Part shown: positions 37,461-64,000 of the stretch, piece by piece | How the letters are laid out: every line of letters begins with the position of its first letter | How positions within the stretch are numbered: position 1 is the first letter of the stretch | From: Chrysomallon squamiferum | Taxonomy: Eukaryota; Mollusca; Gastropoda; Neomphalida; Peltospiridae | Direction: 5' to 3' | DNA length: 64,000 nt | NCBI GenBank assembly: GCA_012295275.1 | Contig: CM022670.1 | Coordinates: 40,861,128 to 40,925,127, forward strand | Translations under genes and position numbers: made by a program | The notes under the pieces: model-generated | What the model saw: the letters and a program-made list of their open reading frames with translations, nothing else | Database searches by the model: none | What the model was told of the DNA's origin: nothing

Positions 37461-39254
37461 TTTATTATTATATTTTATTATTATAAATTAATTAATTAAT
37501 TAATTTATTCATTTATTTTACTGCATTTTATTTGATCTTATCTTCCTTCATTATTACTCATTTTTAAACAATTATCCTAAGTAAAATACGAAGTTGAAAT
37601 CCCTCTGGTCGTACAGTGAAGTCACAAGCTGAGTGGTGTATTCTCAGTTCAGGTATTTTTAATATTCGTGTTTAACTGCTTCGTCGTTTGTGTCGAGATA
37701 TTTAATAATCTCAGATTTCAGTGTAACGCGCTGACAGCAGCGGATTGGTGCTCACTGGAACCGCTGAGTCTGAGTCGTGCTCGCTTAAATCCGTCATCAT
37801 CATCTTTCCTGTGTGTTGAATCCAGTCTCAGCTCAACCTGTGCAGATTTTTTCTTATTACTATTTATGCAGTTTTCTTTCATAATTCTTGTCAACGTGAA
37901 TCTAGAAGATCGTCGTCCTTGTTAAAGATTCGTGTGGATCTGTTACATCAAGAGTTGTCTTGAATAATCAAGAATAATTATTAAACATTTCCTTTGTGTG
38001 TTGATACTTTCGTTAAATTCAGTATAACTGAAATAAAGATTCATTGTTTTACGCGTTTTTAAACTAAGGTATGTGGAATTAAAGTAATGTAGTTTCAGCG
38101 ACGGTGTTGTTTCCTTTACGTTTTATTCTTAAAATTCTGCTCGTTGTAGAAACATTAATTTAAAAAATAATCTCTATTTTTTATTTTTTATTTGACTGTC
38201 CTTGTCCTTTCTCCGCTGAATTATTTTTATACGGAAACACACCCCCATTCTTGCTCTCAAATTTAAATCCGTTTTACTTATTTGCTTATAATTTTTTTTT
38301 TTTTGAGAATCAGTTAAGTAAAACCTAATTCGTTGTAGCTGTTTGGCTGTGTCGCTGTCACATGCTGTTTATTGTTGCATCTTTTAACGGTCAGTGGTGA
38401 AATAGTTTGTCTGTGTGTGGAGACTGGCCGCTAAACGTCTGCTCTTTAAGAAGGTTTACAAATCCCACGTGCCCTGCTCCTGTTTTACAGGCATCGTGTA
38501 AACAATATGCTGAAAGTCACGAAGGGTACCTCCACTCGGTAAATCATTATTCATGAATATTCATGAATACCTCATCGTTTGAAGAAAATACATTCTGACG
38601 TATTTTCAAAAACTAAGAAACGAAAAAAAAGATCAAAAATAAAATAAGATAATAAATAAAAGAAAAAAGAAAGAAAGCAGACAAGAAGAAAGAAAAAACA
38701 ACAACAACAACAAAACTTGTCCTTGACAATTACAAAATATAATTTTATTTCTCTTTTACATTTGTTATTTGCCTGTCAAAACGGAGGAATTTCCCTGTGG
38801 ACGAAGACAAATCGGGTTGTGAATACATGAATCTGTAAATCTGTGTATCGTGTTTCACTAATCTGTAAATGCGAGATAGGCCGTTTTATCCCAACTGGAC
38901 CTGGAAGACCTGCAGCCCAGAGGCTCGGTTACTGGGGGAGCGGGAGGGTGGGGAGGGTGGGGGAGGTAGCACAAAACGGCCAGGAACAAAAATGAATGTG
39001 TTGTTAATAAAATTAATGTAGTAAGCCCTTTTTTTTTTTTTTTTTTTTTATCTGTTCATGATTTCGTACAAGCAAAAATCACGTGTTCACGCATTGAATT
39101 GAGCGTTTAGCTCACGATTCCTTCTACGGTTAAAGAAAACTGATTTTGGTTCTGTATTTGACTGTGTACCTCTCGCAAATAACCTATACAAGAGATGTCA
39201 GAAAGATCGAATAAGCCCCGGGCCAGAAAATCTGAACCTGCTCACGAATGAGAC

Positions 39255-40640
39255 TATCCTATTATTGTAATGTATTAGTGTGAGTATCGTGTTACTGTAA
39301 TGTATTAGTATGAGTATCGTGTTACTGTAATGTATTAGTGTGAGTATCGTGTTACTGTAATGTATTAGTGTGAGTATCGTGTTACTGTAATGTATTAGTG
39401 TGAGTATCCTGTTATTGTAATGTATTAGTGTGAGTATTGTGTTACTGTAATGTATTAGTGTGAGTATCGTGTTACTGTAATGTATTAGTATGAGTATCGT
39501 GTTACTGTAATGTATTAGTGTGAGTATCGTGTTACTGTAATGTATTAGTATGAGTATCGTGTTACTGTAATGTATTAGTGTGAGTATCGTATTACTGTAA
39601 TGTATTAGTGTGCGTATCGTGTTACTGTAATGTATTAGTGTGAATATCGTGTTACTGTAATGTATTAGTGTGAATATCGTGTTACTGTAATGTATTAGTG
39701 TGAGTATCGTGTTATTGTAATGTATTAGTATGAGTATCGTGTTACTGTAATGTATTAGTGTGAGTATCGTGTTACTATGATGTATTAGTATGAGTATCGT
39801 GTTACTGTAATGTATTAGTGTGAGTATCGTGTTACTGTAATGTATTAGTGTGCGTATCGTGTTACTGTAATGTATTAGTGTGAGTATTGTGTTACTGTAA
39901 TGTATTAATGTGCGTATCGTGTTACTGTAACGTATTAGTGTGAGTATGGTGTTACTGTAATGTATTAGTGTGCGTATCGTGTTACTGTAACGTATTAGTG
40001 TGCGTATCGTGTTACTGTAATGTATTAGTGTGAGTATGGTGTTACTGTAATGTATTAGTGTGCGTATAGTGTTACTGTAACGTATTAGTGTGCGTATCGT
40101 GTTACTGTAACGTATTAGTGTGAGTATGGTGTTACTGTAATGTATTAGTGTGCGTATAGTGTTACTGTAACGTATTAGTGTGCGTATCGTGTTACTGTAA
40201 CATATTAGTGTGAGTATGGTGTTACTGTAACGTATTAGTGTGCGTATCGTGTTACTGTAACGTATTAGTGTGCGTATCGTGTTACTGTAACGTATTAGTG
40301 TGAGTATCGTGTTACTGTAACGTATTAGTGTGAGTATGGTGTTACTGTAACGTATTAGTGTGCGTATCGTGTTACTGTAACGTATTAGTGTGCGTATCGT
40401 GTTACTGTAACGTATTAGTGTGCGTATCGTGTTACTGTAACGTATTAGTGTGAGTATCGTGTTACTGTAACGTATTAGTGTGAGTATCGTGTTACTGTAA
40501 CGTATTAGTGTGAGTATCGTGTTACTGTAACGTATTAGTGTGACTGTTCTGTTACAGTAACGTATTAGTGTGAGTATCATGTTACTGTAATGTATTAGTG
40601 TGAGCATCCTGTTATTGTAATGTATTAGTGTGAGTAACGT
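39255..40640. repeat. 30-bp minisatellite, about 46 copies
   Basis: Unit of 30 bp (starts TGTATTAGTGTGAGTATCGT) repeated head to tail with few indels. The sequence layout shows two units per 60 bases for over 1.3 kb. Variants: TGTATT versus CGTATT, GAG versus GCG, and ATCG versus ATGG. The unit is a multiple of three with no minus-strand stop, so a 516-codon open frame (39198-40748) runs through it as a decapeptide repeat (like TLIRYSNTIL); this is most likely non-coding. Confidence 0.97.
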
Positions 40641-41284
40641 GCTTTGACCTCTATCGCTAAACAAACACTTACTTACGTTCATTGATTTAGTAAATGAAAT
40701 AAAACGACAGAAATTAACAGCTGTGATATTGTACAGTTCTCTCTTCATTTCTCTTTTGGGTCGGCTTGTGTTAAATGAAGGTTTAAGTACGGTTGTACTG
40801 ACACATCAGACTGGGTTATCACGGTCTTAAAATGATAGATTGACAGAACAAAAATAATGGAACAGAACGAACGGTTTGCATAGCTTAATTCTCTTTATGA
40901 TAGGAATTTGGAGTAAAACATGTAATCCTACGTATAACGAGGAGATTTTAGAGAAGAAACCTGTTATTATTGGCTAAAGGGTTTCACTCTTCTCTGTTAT
41001 CTAAAAGTATATTTTAATTCCTCTTTCCCACAGAGAGTAGAAAACATGATATTCGAATTGTGTTAAAATTGTACGTACGTTTCTGGAACGACATATTTTC
41101 CTGTCAGCGTGTCACGCAGTATTGATCGTGTCTTGTTTTCTACCCACTGGAAATGTTCGCCTGAAACTTTTGTAAGAGATTAACTTGTAAAAATTACTGT
41201 TAAATCCTGTTTTAATACTCAGAAACAGCCAATCCTCAATTGCGGGGGCGCGTATGGACGATGTTTACGTCAGCTAATGCACTG

Positions 41285-41285
<1 letters not shown>

Positions 41286-41319
<34 letters not shown>

Positions 41320-41386
41320 AGAACAACAACAATAATAACAATAGCAACAACAACAATAACAATAACAGTAGCAGCGACAACAAAGA
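41286..41386. repeat. (AAT)n and (CAA)n microsatellites
   Basis: AAT units followed by degenerate AAC/AAT triplets. Confidence 0.85.
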
Positions 41387-41432
41387 CACCATTTTAAATT
41401 TTATTTTTGTTCTTCTTGTTCTGTTGTTGTTG

Positions 41433-41436
<4 letters not shown>

Positions 41437-41496
<60 letters not shown>
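41437..41496. repeat. (ATT)n microsatellite
   Basis: About 20 ATT units. Confidence 0.95.
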
Positions 41497-41497
<1 letters not shown>

Positions 41498-41627
41498 AAG
41501 ACTGTAAATTAGTATAATTAAACCAATTTAATTGTTGTTATAGTAACACGATACCTTTAATTATGTAATAAATAATTTCTATCTCTTTTTTTGTCCGTCC
41601 CTTTGTCTGTCTGTCTGTCTCTCTGTA

Positions 41628-41673
41628 ACTCTCTCTCTCTCGCTCTTTCTCTGTCTCTCTATATCTCTTGCTG

Positions 41674-41755
<82 letters not shown>

Positions 41756-41786
41756 CCTCCCTCCCTCTCTCTCTCTCTCTCTCTCT
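41628..41786. repeat. (CT)n microsatellite
   Basis: CT repeat with a CCCT interruption near 41750; about 530 bp upstream of the receptor start codon. Confidence 0.95.
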
Positions 41787-42320
41787 GATTCACAATAATG
41801 TATGTGTCTAATTGCTCATGAGAAACGGCGCACGTTAAACGAGGAAAAATCGATGTCGAGGTTGGATGACAGTTTCAGTCAGAGATGCGGGCCACGCGCG
41901 AATCTACACTTCTCCACGAAACGACGCATTCCGCCAACTGTCGCGTGCCGATTCCCGCCTCAAATAAGGGCTACTCATGGATCCAAACTTCTGTGGGAAA
42001 TAACTCTTTTTTTTCGACCGCATTCATCCAAATTTCGCGTGCTGAGACCAGCCTAAAGTGAGGATTCTAGTGGAATACTGTTTTTCTTTTGTTTACAATT
42101 TTTATATTTATTATTATATTTATTTATTTATTTTTATTTTGTTTTCTTTGTAATTAATTCATCCAGATGTTCGACAAAAATCTCACAGTCGACTTTTCAG
42201 TTCTGGAAATGATTGGAGAAGCAAATTACTAAAATAATTTTTATTTATTTATTTATTTATTTATATTTCTTGTTTTCAAAAAAAAAAAAAAAAAAAAAGA
42301 AGACATTTTTAATAGTGAAA

Positions 42321-62658
<20,338 letters not shown>

Positions 62659-62666
62659 GTGAGTCG

Positions 62667-64000
<1,334 letters not shown>

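Larger units (their letters stand above)
33192..42320. other. intergenic region / upstream of the receptor gene
   Basis: No coding gene recognised. Besides the repeats listed separately, it holds long T/A-runs and three less AT-rich unique segments, 36280-36420, 37600-37930 and 41800-42060. These could be promoter or untranslated exons of the receptor gene or of an unseen non-coding gene. Confidence 0.5.

Noticed and set aside
39255-40640. CRISPR-like appearance of regularly spaced repeats
   Set aside because: The units are contiguous with no unique spacers, and the genome is eukaryotic; this is a tandem minisatellite.
39198-40748. 516-codon minus-strand frame with a decapeptide repeat
   Set aside because: The DNA is a 30-bp minisatellite; a unit divisible by three keeps a frame open automatically. 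There is no splice context or known repeat family, and the variants include non-conservative changes.
42213-42320. Upstream ATG at 42213 extending the receptor N-terminus by 36 residues
   Set aside because: The extension translates TTTA and poly-A simple sequence (Ile/Tyr/Leu then poly-Lys). ATG 42321 has a better context and gives a normal glycosylated N-terminus.

Overview
The window looks like an AT-rich animal nuclear genome. Coding sequence is split into short exons with GT/AG borders. Introns run up to about 20 kb, and the DNA between exons is packed with simple repeats: (GA)n/(CT)n, (ATT)n, (TTTA)n, (TATC)n, (CA)n, (AGT)n, plus several minisatellites. The gene content (an orexin/allatotropin-type peptide GPCR, a Reeler protein, an R3HDM4 orthologue, a claudin-like four-pass protein) fits a bilaterian. 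The repeat style suggests a mollusc or another lophotrochozoan, but this is inference, not proof. No bacterial-type genes, rRNA or intact tRNA genes were seen.

Layout: (1) About 2.0-13.5 kb, + strand: a three-coding-exon claudin/PMP22-like membrane protein (184 aa, exons 5135-5324, 9808-9957, 12869-13083). (2) 17.46-23.91 kb, - strand: a complete seven-coding-exon R3HDM4 orthologue (281 aa) in which every splice phase closes. Its intron 3 holds a decayed Tc1-type DNA transposon with perfect 21-bp inverted ends. Part of its exon 3 and intron 2 is copied in inverted orientation at about 26.1-26.35 kb. (3) 29.38-33.19 kb, + strand: a secreted Reeler-domain gene in five exons, with a long charged insertion inside the Reeler fold, a Thr/Ser mucin-like region and a hydrophobic C-terminus. 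(4) 33.2-42.3 kb: no coding gene seen; it contains a 30-bp minisatellite of about 46 copies and two GC-richer islands. (5) 42.32 kb to the window end, + strand: the first two coding exons (TM1 to TM5) of an orexin/allatotropin-like receptor, separated by a 19.7-kb intron rich in repeats. TM6-TM7 lie beyond the window.

The claudin-like gene and R3HDM4 are convergent. R3HDM4 and the Reeler gene are divergent, with about 5.5 kb between their start codons. The four genes belong to unrelated processes: membrane/junction protein, putative nucleic-acid-binding protein, secreted adhesion or defence protein, and neuropeptide receptor. There is no sign that they work as one system.

The most notable non-routine observations are: the inverted pseudo-exon copy of R3HDM4; the Reeler domain split by a linker carrying furin-like sites at both ends; competing 3' splice sites in its last exon that would swap a GPI/TM-like tail for a basic tail; a paired-E-box palindrome enclosing a TATA box deep in the receptor intron; a 90-bp inverted repeat pair in that same intron; and a 138-bp CT tract starting 8 bp after a receptor splice donor.
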